Shown here: positions 16,284 to 24,522 of the stretch, in pieces
How positions within the stretch are numbered: position 1 is the stretch's first letter
Layout: the number at the start of each line of letters is the position of its first letter
Source of the DNA: a virus
IMG/VR virus record: IMGVR_UViG_3300022687_000025
Span: 1 to 38,116 of that record
DNA length: 38,116 bases
Reading direction: 5' to 3' (one strand)
Notes under the pieces: generated by a model
What the model was told of the DNA's origin: nothing
The model's database searches: none
Seen by the model: only the letters and a program-made list of their open reading frames with translations
Program-made: the position numbers and the translations under genes

Positions 16284-17789
16284 TTATAAGATAAAGTTTA
16301 TCTTTACTTCTCGGTCATTTGCTATGTCGTCAATGGCTTTGTTCAGAATTTCTTTTAATTGTTTGGCTGTTTTGTCCAACTCGTAAATACCAGCCGTTTT
16401 ATTGAAATTGTTGTCTTGTTCTAAAAAGTTGTCCAATGTAAAAGTGTTTGTTTGGTAAATACTCGTACGGTTGTGATAGAGCGAAGCAATTTCAGTTTGT
16501 TTTGCGTTGCCAAATTTCGGAAATGGAATTATGTCCCAATACTTTTGAGCTAAACTCCCACCATTACCGCCAACTGCATAAAGATCAATCAGTTCCTTAC
16601 TTCTCAAATAATCTAAACAACACTTTACTAAGATTGCTTTGTTCACGTCGTGTTCTTCTTGCTGGATCGTTATGCCGTGAATATTTGTTATTACCCTGTT
16701 TTGCTCTTCAATAATTACGATTGACCTACCTTTTTCAAAACCTTCTGCACCAAAAATTAAATCGCCTTTTTTCAGTGTCTTTAATGAGTTAGGATTTCCT
16801 AAGTATTCTATTTTATCAACAGTTCCAAATTTTGAAAGAAACTTTGGCAACATCAAAGTATAGAATTTGTTGAATTTCTTTTTACTATAAACGCTGCTGC
16901 CAATATTTGACACCTGTAAGTTCTGCCCACGAGATAGAGAGAAACCTAATTCCTTTATTGTTTGAAATCCATGTGTGTAATTCTCTATTTGAAAAACTAT
17001 TTTTTTGAAATGTTCACGATAGAGGTTCGTATCTAATCTCCCAACAGTTTCAATTTCCCTTATAGTTGGCAGTTCAAACTTAAAATTGTCTGGCTTTTGA
17101 TTAGAGACAAGTTCTTGTTCTATGAGATTTAATATGCTCTCGTGCCTGATCCTAATAAGTTGTTCTTTGCTGATAATTGCTTGTGTTAGCAACTCAACAA
17201 ACTTGATTGTGTTTTCCGAATTGTGATTGGGCATTGGTATTTTACAATCCAAAAAAATTGTCTTTGCATGACGAATGGTAGCACCTTTGGGAACCATAAA
17301 GTCCAACTGTTCTCGAAAAACGTTGTGTTTGATAAAAGCCAATAGATAATACTTTTTATCGCTTACTGGTAATTTATATAATGCTCCTGAAAGCATATAA
17401 TTTGGATAGTCTTTGTCTAAAATCACTATTTCTCCAATATTGCTGTCTTTAGATATAATCAGGTCGCCTTTTGTCAAATTCATTTTTACAAAGCAATTTG
17501 GCATTATTGGTAATGCTGTTTCGTTAGTTACTTCTGGTAAAAATGTATGTTGTTGAAGTGCTTTAGTTCTTAGAAAATAATGAGTGGATTTTCCAATATA
17601 ATTTAACGAACCGACTTCAAAGCCTAAATCTTTACGCTGTAATGGTCTGCTTAGAAAATCCCTTACAAATAAGAAATTTTCATTCGGTATCACTAAATTC
17701 ATATACTGCGAAGAAGAGAGCGTAAAGTCTTTCTTCATTATTTGAGCAAATGAAATTGCTGTCGGTGTCTTAACATAGCTGTTGCTCAT
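16284..17789 (-). CDS. hsdS: DNA specificity subunit (type I S / BcgI B-like)
   Basis: Encodes 501 residues with two target-recognition domains in tandem. Half one has FVKMNLTKGDLIISKDSNIGEIVIL followed by a long helix near 205-235 (VELLTQAIISKEQLIRIRH). Half two has LGFSLSRGQNLQVSNIG, LKTLKKGDLIFGAEG and IVKCCLDYLRS-like sequence with a C-terminal helix. KGDLI and the paired long helices are typical of HsdS. It lies two bases after the stop of the nuclease-methylase gene and would supply its sequence recognition. The base composition is clearly AT-richer than the phage structural genes, which suggests separate origin. The symbol is by family and not by exact orthology. Confidence 0.82.
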   Translation of the reverse strand: MSNSYVKTPTAISFAQIMKKDFTLSSSQYMNLVIPNENFLFVRDFLSRPLQRKDLGFEVGSLNYIGKSTHYFLRTKALQQHTFLPEVTNETALPIMPNCFVKMNLTKGDLIISKDSNIGEIVILDKDYPNYMLSGALYKLPVSDKKYYLLAFIKHNVFREQLDFMVPKGATIRHAKTIFLDCKIPMPNHNSENTIKFVELLTQAIISKEQLIRIRHESILNLIEQELVSNQKPDNFKFELPTIREIETVGRLDTNLYREHFKKIVFQIENYTHGFQTIKELGFSLSRGQNLQVSNIGSSVYSKKKFNKFYTLMLPKFLSKFGTVDKIEYLGNPNSLKTLKKGDLIFGAEGFEKGRSIVIIEEQNRVITNIHGITIQQEEHDVNKAILVKCCLDYLRSKELIDLYAVGGNGGSLAQKYWDIIPFPKFGNAKQTEIASLYHNRTSIYQTNTFTLDNFLEQDNNFNKTAGIYELDKTAKQLKEILNKAIDDIANDREVKINFIL

Positions 17790-17791
17790 AC

Positions 17792-19957
17792 TTACTTAAC
17801 CTTGATAAAATTGTCCTGTAATTGTTTCTCTTGGCTTAAACACCATTTTTTAAAGTGAGTAGTTGTTTCAGAAAATTCTTCATCGAGCAAGGCTCGTCCT
17901 TCTTTATCAATTTCAATTTCAAAAGTCTCATAATTGATTTTATAGTTCGGCGAGAAAAATTTCACGCGTTTGCTAGTCTTTACTTCATAACCGACTTTTT
18001 CGATGCCTTTGAAAAATACTTGATAGTTCTGCTCTTTCAGTTTTGTTAATTCTTTTTCATTTGGCTTGTAGGCAACAATGATTGAAGTGTTTACTCCGGT
18101 CTCCGCAAATACATTGGCTGGCAAGTCAAAAATGGCAACAATACGCATTTTATCCATTAACCATTTACGGGCGATTTTATGCGTATCAATACTAGCTATT
18201 GAATTGGATAAAACAATTCCCATTCTTCCATTCTCTTTCAAAATGCGGTAGGCATTTTCTAGAAACACTACACCTAAATCTATTTTACTCGCTTGCTTTT
18301 CGGCTTTCTTCTTTTTCCCTCCTGGTTGTAAATCGCCTTTATTGCTATACAAGTGCCAAAGCTCGTAGCATTGTATCATTTCCAAATCTTTATCGTCTTT
18401 TGGAACAAAGGCACGGTCTTCACCAAAAGGTGGATTAGTTAGGACTACATCAAATTTTTTGAGTTGGTTGTCGTCTGGTCTGTCGTCCCAATTCCCTTTT
18501 TGATTCATTGTTGGCACAAGATCAAGAATTTCGCCTTTGTGGTCAAACTTCGAAAGTAAAGAACCGTAGCCCGATTTTGCTTTTATTTTAGCGTTGCCAT
18601 CACCGTTCAAAAGCATATTCAAAGTTGCAAGCATCACCATTTGATCGTCAATGTCCATTCCGAAAATGTTGTTGTCGTCTAACTTGCTATTTGAGTTCAC
18701 ATATGAAACAGAGAGAAAATCGGCAATCCCTACTGTTGGGTCAATTACAGTTTCGCCATTTCTTGGATTTACAATACTTACCAAAAAGTCAATCAAAGGA
18801 AGTGGCGTAACAAATTGAGCATTTTGGTCTTTTGAAAATGGTGTCGCGAATTTGTAAAATACCAACTGATAAAGGTCAGTCTTATGAGAACGAACAAAAG
18901 AATAATCTTGAAACTGATAAACCACTTCAATCAATACTTTGATATGGTTTTCATTTTTTACGTTCAGTGGATTGTCTTTTAAGATTCGGTAATAAGTTCC
19001 TGCTGCTTCATCTCTTAAAGCACTGAACCGCTTTATAAACTCTTGGAGTGGCTTGTCGGCGAGGGTTTTGAAATTCTTTTCTTGGTCTGTATTGTAAAAG
19101 TCCAAAAAACGAATTGGCGTTTTTTCGTTTCTTTTTTCATCATAGATTTTGAGAGAAAGAATTTGAATGAGAATTTCAAACCCTTTTTGATTTACCATTC
19201 CAACTTTGTCCATTGTTCGCAAAATACTGCTCATTGCGTCATTGATTTGCGTTGAATGAACACCTGAAATTATGTCTAAGTCCGTGATTGCTCTTTTTGA
19301 ACGGTCAATTGCAAAAGTTTCTGTCCACTCTAATAAGTCTTCAAAAGTTGGAAGATTTATGTAAGGGTCGGGAAGATGTAAAGCCAATTCTTTTGTTTTA
19401 CTTTCCTCCCCTTTTGTGTTAAACTCTTCGCTGTATCGTAAAAACTTGTTGTTGTGTTTACGGAATAAATAAAGCCTTTCAGTGTCATACAAAACAGCCA
19501 AACAAAAAGGTCTACGACTTTCGTTTAAATATGCCTTGAGTTGTTTGTCCCAAACGTCTGCAACATTTTTGTTGTCTTCTTTTTTAAATTCAAGTGCAAC
19601 AATTAAATGTTCACGAAGCCACTCTAAACTTTCGTTGTTTCCATTCTCGTGGTAATCTTTGTATTTGTCAAACCAAGTAATGTCGTCAAAAATTGCTCCG
19701 TCAAGTTTTAGCGGTGCAGAAGATTTGTTGCCCTTTGGAAATTGAACTTCTGTCCCAATATAGTCTTTGGCAAAAAAACCTGATTGCACAATGGAATAAA
19801 GAAATTGCCATTTGTAATATTGTTCATTTGGTTGTCCGTTTTTCTTTTTAAAATTGGTTTTTCGTCCAAAAGTCAAATGCTCGGTTAGGAAACTGTCGTA
19901 TTCTGTTGCCGTTCTGTATTTCTTCTCAAATGCGTGTTTCGCTTCTGTAAATGTCAT
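17792..19957 (-). CDS. Fused nuclease and N6-adenine DNA methyltransferase
   Basis: About 721 residues from ATG 19957 (a GTG at 19996 would add 13 polar residues). The N-terminal part has a PD-(D/E)xK-like nuclease core: Asp86 in KLDGAIF, Glu123-x-Lys125 in ALEFKK and Gln139 in WDKQLKAYL. The methylase part (about 350-650) has motif I as IDPTVGIADFL (residues 405-415, in place of the usual DPxxGTGxF) and motif IV NPPF at 508-511. One polypeptide for cutting and methylation plus a separate specificity subunit is the BcgI-like (type IIB/IIG) arrangement; no HsdR gene is present. AT-rich, unlike its phage neighbours. Confidence 0.85.
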   Translation of the reverse strand: MTFTEAKHAFEKKYRTATEYDSFLTEHLTFGRKTNFKKKNGQPNEQYYKWQFLYSIVQSGFFAKDYIGTEVQFPKGNKSSAPLKLDGAIFDDITWFDKYKDYHENGNNESLEWLREHLIVALEFKKEDNKNVADVWDKQLKAYLNESRRPFCLAVLYDTERLYLFRKHNNKFLRYSEEFNTKGEESKTKELALHLPDPYINLPTFEDLLEWTETFAIDRSKRAITDLDIISGVHSTQINDAMSSILRTMDKVGMVNQKGFEILIQILSLKIYDEKRNEKTPIRFLDFYNTDQEKNFKTLADKPLQEFIKRFSALRDEAAGTYYRILKDNPLNVKNENHIKVLIEVVYQFQDYSFVRSHKTDLYQLVFYKFATPFSKDQNAQFVTPLPLIDFLVSIVNPRNGETVIDPTVGIADFLSVSYVNSNSKLDDNNIFGMDIDDQMVMLATLNMLLNGDGNAKIKAKSGYGSLLSKFDHKGEILDLVPTMNQKGNWDDRPDDNQLKKFDVVLTNPPFGEDRAFVPKDDKDLEMIQCYELWHLYSNKGDLQPGGKKKKAEKQASKIDLGVVFLENAYRILKENGRMGIVLSNSIASIDTHKIARKWLMDKMRIVAIFDLPANVFAETGVNTSIIVAYKPNEKELTKLKEQNYQVFFKGIEKVGYEVKTSKRVKFFSPNYKINYETFEIEIDKEGRALLDEEFSETTTHFKKWCLSQEKQLQDNFIKVK

Positions 19958-20195
19958 TCGGTCCTTATTTTTAATTCTTTTTAAATGTTGGTGCACTGCA
20001 AAAAGTAATGCTTTCTTGTTTTTTACCGTTTGGTTTTAGTGTTGGAAAAACCTAAATCTGTCTAATCGAGCCATGGCTATAGTTCATGTCGACATAACTA
20101 AACGCTATACGAATAAAACTTGCAAAATCTCATTAATTAACATACCAAAGTGCAACGAGTGTTTAAACGTCACCACTGCCTATTCCTTTTCTTTG

Positions 20196-20262
20196 CTTCT
20201 TTCTTTTGCGCCAAAACGGTGTCAAGACGAAGTAACGCACACCATGGCGGAAAAGAAAGAAG
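20196..20262. repeat. 18-base inverted repeat followed by T-run
   Basis: Arms CTTCTTTCTTTTGCGCCA (20196-20213) and TGGCGGAAAAGAAAGAAG (20245-20262) pair with one mismatch around a 31-base loop. Seven T residues follow on the plus strand, so a rightward terminator is possible. It lies in the roughly 365-base gap between the methylase gene and the ArdC/RadC-like gene, where I see no gene. Confidence 0.6.
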
Positions 20263-20271
20263 TTTTTTTCA

Positions 20272-20301
20272 CAAAAAAACCCTTCCCATTGCGGGAAAGG
20301 C
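20272..20301 (-). terminator. Terminator after ArdC/RadC-like gene
   Basis: Leftward strand: CCTTTCCC, loop GCAAT, GGGAAGG, then GTTTTTTT. A seven-pair stem with one bulged T and a strong U-tail, 22 bases after the stop codon at 20324. Confidence 0.8.
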
Positions 20302-20323
20302 TCTATATTTTGTCTTCTAGGCT

Positions 20324-21148
20324 TTACATCCAGCCTTCATCCGCAAAGCTGGCGTAACTGCTTTCAGTTAAAATAATATGGTCAAGGATTCGCATATCGA
20401 GCAACTCGGCACCTTCTTTTAATTTCTTGGTTAGGTTAATATCTGCGCTGCTTGGTTTAAGGCTTCCGCTGGGGTGATTATGACAAAGGATGATGCCGCA
20501 AGCATTGCCCATTAAAGCGTGTTGAAATATGATACGAGGGTCGGCAACTGTTCCACAAATACCGCCAGTGCTAATAGTGGCAAAGCCTAAAATTCTATTT
20601 GCTTGATTCAAAAGCAGTATTGCAAAGGCTTCTCTATGTTGGATAAATTCCTCGAATAATGGCCGCAAAGCGTCTTGAGCATCCTTCGAACCTCTCAGGG
20701 TTTCAGGCATTGAAATACTGCGCCCTGGGTTATACTTTACCTCTATTTCGTGGAAGGTCTTATATAAGACCTCCTCTTCACGTACTTCTGAGCTGGTCGG
20801 CTCTTCGGTGCGCTTGTATACTTGTTTATTGCTGAACAGGTAGCAAATAGGAAAGAATTCGTTTTTCTCGTCCTCTTCTCCTTCTTTGGTTTCCTTGTTT
20901 CCAATTTGGCGAGGCTTGCCCCATACGACAAAGGCTTGAGAACCTTTTGCAATGCTAAACCCGTCTTTTTTCCATTGTTCAAAAGTCTTGAAAACGGTGT
21001 TCCCGTCTTTCTTGTAAACCTCTTCAATGATTGCGGCGTTTAAGGTTTCGTAGGCTCCTTCTAAAACTAGGGGCTTCAATGGATTAGAAATTGTTTTAAG
21101 CTCTTCGCGTCTTTGTTTGGCTTTGCTTTCGTAAGTTTGTGTAGTCAT
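20324..21148 (-). CDS. ArdC-like N-terminus fused to RadC-type JAB/MPN domain
   Basis: Encodes 274 residues. Residues 30-80 (YETLNAAIIEEVYKKDGN, FEQWKKDGFSIAKGSQAFVVW) resemble the ArdC N-terminal (DUF1738) domain, which binds single-stranded DNA and protects incoming DNA from restriction. Residues 155-274 are a RadC-like JAMM domain with Glu173, His223-Asn-His225-Pro-Ser-Gly and Asp236, the metal-binding set. The linker is charged. Such fusions occur in Bacteroidota mobile elements. It is carried beside a restriction-modification pair. It follows a small helical gene with an 81-base gap that holds a hairpin, and it has its own terminator downstream. Confidence 0.8.
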   Translation of the reverse strand: MTTQTYESKAKQRREELKTISNPLKPLVLEGAYETLNAAIIEEVYKKDGNTVFKTFEQWKKDGFSIAKGSQAFVVWGKPRQIGNKETKEGEEDEKNEFFPICYLFSNKQVYKRTEEPTSSEVREEEVLYKTFHEIEVKYNPGRSISMPETLRGSKDAQDALRPLFEEFIQHREAFAILLLNQANRILGFATISTGGICGTVADPRIIFQHALMGNACGIILCHNHPSGSLKPSSADINLTKKLKEGAELLDMRILDHIILTESSYASFADEGWM

Positions 21149-21181
21149 TATTTTGTCTTTAGATGGTGAAATTTTGATTTT

Positions 21182-21221
21182 AACCCCTCGCTATTCGTGG
21201 TAGTCTAGCAAGGGGTTTTTT
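21182..21221. terminator. Hairpin between cargo genes
   Basis: AACCCCTCGCT (21182-21192) pairs with AGCAAGGGGTT (21207-21217) with one mismatch. The T-run follows on the plus strand, while the leftward side has only TTAAAAT. Leftward it may act as a weak terminator or attenuator before the ArdC/RadC-like gene. Confidence 0.5.
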
Positions 21222-21229
21222 GTTGGTTG

Positions 21230-21628
21230 TTACTTTACCAATTCGGTTTCGATTTCTGCAATTTTGGCTCTGATTTGGGCCTTTAATTCAATTACAAGCG
21301 CAAGCATCAAGTTTGCGTTTTTAATTTCGTAGCGGTTGCGCTGCTTATCCATCAACTCAATCCGTGCGATTCCTTCGCCATTTCCAAAGGCGTCGTTTTC
21401 GTTGCCCGTTTCTAGGCTGTTTACTTGGTCTAAGTGATTAATCAGCATTTCCCTTTGTCCTGCAAGATTCGCTTTCTCTGTTACTACCTTGAGCAGGTCT
21501 TTGAGTTGAACGGGTTTTTTGCCTTCTGTCAACTCTTTTGCACTTAATACTTCTGCTTTTGGGGCTTTTGTGTCGTTTGCGGTTTTTGCACCTTGTGCAA
21601 CTTTTACCGCTGTTTTCGTGGTAGTCAT
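21230..21628 (-). CDS. Small helical hypothetical protein of the cargo block
   Basis: Encodes 132 residues. The first 30 are Ala/Thr/Lys-rich and probably disordered. The rest is helical, with LKDLLKVVTEKANLAGQREM and a C-terminal coiled coil ELKAQIRAKIAEIETELVK. I do not recognise a named family. A clear host-type promoter lies just upstream, so it heads the transcript leading to the ArdC/RadC-like gene. The pairing with that gene is the only functional clue. Confidence 0.65.
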   Translation of the reverse strand: MTTTKTAVKVAQGAKTANDTKAPKAEVLSAKELTEGKKPVQLKDLLKVVTEKANLAGQREMLINHLDQVNSLETGNENDAFGNGEGIARIELMDKQRNRYEIKNANLMLALVIELKAQIRAKIAEIETELVK

Positions 21629-21656
21629 TCTTGTCTATCTGATTGATTTACAAGTA

Positions 21657-21687
21657 TAAAGATAATGTAAAACATGATAAAAAACAA
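21657..21687 (-). promoter_or_regulatory. Bacteroidota-type promoter of the cargo block
   Basis: Leftward: TTG (plus CAA at 21685-21687), 20 bases, TATCTTTA (plus 21657-21664). Identical -7 box and spacing to the promoter at 15751. Expected start near 21652, about 24 bases before ATG 21628. It lacks the TGTCCTTT box of the late units. Confidence 0.65.
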
Positions 21688-21782
21688 GTGATTTTTATAC
21701 TATTTTGTGATTTTATCTCCTTGACTTTCAGGTACTTATATCTAAAGAATCGATTTTTAAACTCCTTATTTTCAGCCTTTTA

Positions 21783-21931
21783 GGTTTTCGGAATGCCCCG
21801 AAAATCTAAAAATCTCCACTTTGTGCCGCCTACGCCCTAACGCGTCGCGGGCAATTGCCGTTTTGGATTCGCCATATATGAAACGCGGCCCTATGACTGC
21901 AGGCCTCGATTCATTTCGAATCGAATGGCCT
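21783..21931. other. Gap with two hairpins between cargo and terminase unit
   Basis: Gene-free stretch 21688-21964. It holds a hairpin with arms GGTTTTCGG and CCGAAAATC (21783-21806). A longer hairpin lies at 21901-21931 with outer arms AGGCC/GGCCT and inner arms CGATTC/GAATCG around ATTTC. Neither has a clear leftward T-run. They mark the right border of the AT-rich cargo and might be remnants of its insertion or an end signal for the terminase transcript. Confidence 0.4.
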
Positions 21932-21964
21932 GAGCCTTTGCAATACACGCCCTATGCGTGAGTA

Positions 21965-23668
21965 CTAGTGTAGGATGGGATAGCTTGGTGTATTGTCCTT
22001 CACCAAGTCTTTGAACAAACCGTAGAGGATCTGATCGGCAGCATCCGTTGAATCGGTTGCCTCTTCCCTCTTGGCCATGGGTAACTTCTGCTCGCTGCTC
22101 TTGTCCTTGGCTATAACATTATTGCCCTTGTCCATCGCTGGGGTATTCTCCATAGCGAATACCAACTCTTTGCAGTTGATCAGGTTGAAGCGCACAATGG
22201 GATAGCGTGCGTCCTTCTTTACCCAATTAGGATTGAGACAGCGTGCCCAGAGCAGATACTTATAGTGATGCTCTGGTTGCTTCTTGCTCTTCTGTTTGAT
22301 GATGCAGGTCCAGCCATTGTCTTTGAGGTAGGCACAGAACTGTTGGGTATAGGTTATCTTAGCATTGGCCACATCATCATTACCCATCGCATCAGGCCAT
22401 ATATGCGCGACCTTATGGGGGTGACTAGCATAGACATCACAGAACTCAGCGGCGAGATCATCAATAATCTTTGGCGTCTTCACATAGATATTGCGAATGA
22501 ACTTAATGGTATTGATACTCCTGAAGTGTTGGGCTACTACTACCCAGTTTATCTTACCGAAATCCAGCCCTAATTCGAGTGGGTGATTACCTACACAATC
22601 CGCATCTAAGCGTGCACCTGCCTTGTCGATAACGCTTAGGTCATCCTTCTCAGTCAGCTCCATATTATCAATCATGGAGTAATCGAAGGCTCCTTTGTAA
22701 CCGTGGGTATGCTTATCGAGTCCTGGATAAAAGCTCGACTCAATGGTCTCAATATTCTTGTTCAGTACTTCAACCAGGAATAAGGTGATATCACCGGCAT
22801 CATCATAAGCCTCTTGAATATAGCGCAGTCCAACATTGGCAATGTTCTCAAAGGTATTTGCCTCGGAATAGAGCATTCCTTTTTTGCTCTTATAGAATCG
22901 GAATTGTGCTTGAAGTTTCAGTATCTCTGGCCATATCTCCAGCTTGAGTTTTGGATCCGCTTCTTTCAGGAATTCCAGCTGCAGCTCAATAATCTGATTG
23001 CTCAGTCGGCGGTAATTGTAGCGATCTTCTTCATAGTAATTGCCTGTTTCCAATAGCCATTTGCCCGATTTGCCATAAGGCATGGATGAGAAATGGAAAA
23101 TACCGTGGTGGTAAGGAAGATGTCCGAAACGGTCATCGTTTCCCCGGTTGGTCATTTTCGCTTCTTGAAAGAACATATTCTCATCGAGCGTGAGACTTTC
23201 ATCCGCTATAATTCCATCCACATTCGGACCACGAGCTGAGCCTTTCCTATCCTGACTGTAGAGGTGAAAACCGACGCATCTTTCCGGATGAAAGAAAACG
23301 ATATAATGTTCAAAGTTCAGGGGTGCTTCAAAAGGCAGTATCCAATTCTTGGGCGGTTGTTTTCCCCATACATAATGGATGCCGCGCACATAACCGAGCT
23401 TTTCCATTGCGGCTAATGTGCCCTGGAGAGTGAGCGAAAGTATCTGTTTATAGGTTGCTCCTTGAATGGCCCAGCTGGCACCGGGCATGTTTTTAACGAT
23501 GAGGTCAATCAGGAGGGCAATAACGAATGATTTACCTGTACCACGTCCCCAAATAGACACTGCCCTTTTGAGTACAGTGAGCAGAGCCACAAAGCGAAAT
23601 TGAGGGCGGTTAAGCTTCAGCTCTACTTTGCTCCCCTCGAGCTCAAGTTCAATCGTCCGCTGATTCAT
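21965..23668 (-). CDS. Terminase large subunit
   Basis: About 567 residues from ATG 23668; the five codons above it start with TTG and lie in the overlap. The ATPase has Walker A WGRGTGKS (residues 40-47) and Walker B DGIIADES with Asp156-Glu157. The nuclease half starts at about 360 with LELGLDFGKINW and continues with HIWPDAMGNDD and DSTDAADQ near the end, consistent with the RNase H-like fold. It packages DNA into the prohead and cuts it. It is the last gene of the unit read from promoter D and overlaps the small-subunit-like gene by 20 bases. It is separated from the portal by about six kilobases of cargo, which is unusual. Confidence 0.93.
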   Translation of the reverse strand: MNQRTIELELEGSKVELKLNRPQFRFVALLTVLKRAVSIWGRGTGKSFVIALLIDLIVKNMPGASWAIQGATYKQILSLTLQGTLAAMEKLGYVRGIHYVWGKQPPKNWILPFEAPLNFEHYIVFFHPERCVGFHLYSQDRKGSARGPNVDGIIADESLTLDENMFFQEAKMTNRGNDDRFGHLPYHHGIFHFSSMPYGKSGKWLLETGNYYEEDRYNYRRLSNQIIELQLEFLKEADPKLKLEIWPEILKLQAQFRFYKSKKGMLYSEANTFENIANVGLRYIQEAYDDAGDITLFLVEVLNKNIETIESSFYPGLDKHTHGYKGAFDYSMIDNMELTEKDDLSVIDKAGARLDADCVGNHPLELGLDFGKINWVVVAQHFRSINTIKFIRNIYVKTPKIIDDLAAEFCDVYASHPHKVAHIWPDAMGNDDVANAKITYTQQFCAYLKDNGWTCIIKQKSKKQPEHHYKYLLWARCLNPNWVKKDARYPIVRFNLINCKELVFAMENTPAMDKGNNVIAKDKSSEQKLPMAKREEATDSTDAADQILYGLFKDLVKDNTPSYPILH

Positions 23669-24242
23669 CCTTGTTCTTTTCAAGTTCCTTCTTCATGTCA
23701 TCCACGGAGAATTGGATGCCTTCAATCAAATCAATAGTAGCTGGATTAAAATCCTCCACTTTCTGAACATCGATCAATCTGTGGCGGCCTCCAGTTGGAA
23801 GCACCAATTGGATGACGCTCGGACGAAGCAAGCGCGGATCAAACTCTTGTTCCGGAGTGAATAAGCCCTTCAGTGTATTGATCTGTTCCTGGATCCGGGA
23901 ACAGTGATAAAAATCCTTGGCAGTTTTGGCAGCGTTGAAGGCCATATCATAGAGCTTCTGCAGTCGTTCGATGGCCATGACTGTTTCAAAGGCTCTATCG
24001 GATACGTCGAAGTCACGGGAAAAGAACTGTTTGGTATCTCGGATATCATTGTAAGCACTGGCGCGGCTGTATTCGAATTTGCGTTTCATCATGCGCCAGG
24101 TAGTTCCAATATCGTGGCGCTTCAGTAGGTCGCGGCAATAGTCCAATCGCTCCTGGTACTCATCGAGCTCCGGAGTCATCGGGTAATTGTTAGGATCCCG
24201 ATAATGTTGGATAAGCTTATCTATTCTGGTCTTGTTGCTCAC
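23649..24242 (-). CDS. Probable terminase small subunit
   Basis: Encodes 197 residues. The N-terminal half is helical with a helix-turn-helix-like segment (HDIGTTWRMMKRKFEYSRASAYNDIRD split over residues 43-70). It is followed by a helical bundle (FETVMAIERLQKLYDMAF, IQEQINTLKG) and a C-terminal strand region ending in an acidic tail. DNA binding N-terminus, helical oligomerisation part and position directly before the large subunit fit a small terminase, which recognises the packaging site. The preceding 101-residue gene is an alternative candidate. It overlaps that gene by 26 bases. Confidence 0.65.
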   Translation of the reverse strand: MSNKTRIDKLIQHYRDPNNYPMTPELDEYQERLDYCRDLLKRHDIGTTWRMMKRKFEYSRASAYNDIRDTKQFFSRDFDVSDRAFETVMAIERLQKLYDMAFNAAKTAKDFYHCSRIQEQINTLKGLFTPEQEFDPRLLRPSVIQLVLPTGGRHRLIDVQKVEDFNPATIDLIEGIQFSVDDMKKELEKNKDESADD

Positions 24243-24522
24243 GGTCTTTTTCTATTTGTACGGCCAGCTCGTCGATTTGCTTGAGCACCTTATTCATGGC
24301 ATGACTGCTCGATTGTTCGGCAAAGCGAATGTTCTTTACATTCAGCCGGTATTTCAAACGAAGTGAGCCCTTCAGGTAGGCAATACCCAGAGGATGTTTG
24401 CTGTTTTGGAAATCATCTGCATGTTGGGCATAATCGAGCTCGAGTATCATGCAGATCTCGCGGGGTGTCATAATCCCTTCAGCGAATTCCTCCACCTGGC
24501 TAAGTATAGTCGGTTCAATCAT
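24217..24522 (-). CDS. Small hypothetical protein, terminase-associated
   Basis: Encodes 101 residues. ITPREICM-like sequence (residues 18-29) followed by HPLGIAYLKGSLRLKYRLNV recalls HTH plus helix layouts of some small terminase or packaging accessory proteins. The C-terminus is a charged coiled coil (LKQIDELAVQIEKDREQQDQ). It overlaps both neighbours (4 bases upstream, 26 bases downstream), so it is firmly part of the operon. It may cooperate with the small-subunit-like protein that follows. No definite family is assigned. Confidence 0.55.
   Translation of the reverse strand: MIEPTILSQVEEFAEGIMTPREICMILELDYAQHADDFQNSKHPLGIAYLKGSLRLKYRLNVKNIRFAEQSSSHAMNKVLKQIDELAVQIEKDREQQDQNR

Noticed and set aside
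16160-16290. Integron-like attC or cassette boundary at the left end of the cargo (GTTAT and TAACGG strings)
   Set aside because: I could not pair the strings into the required two-box structure on either side.
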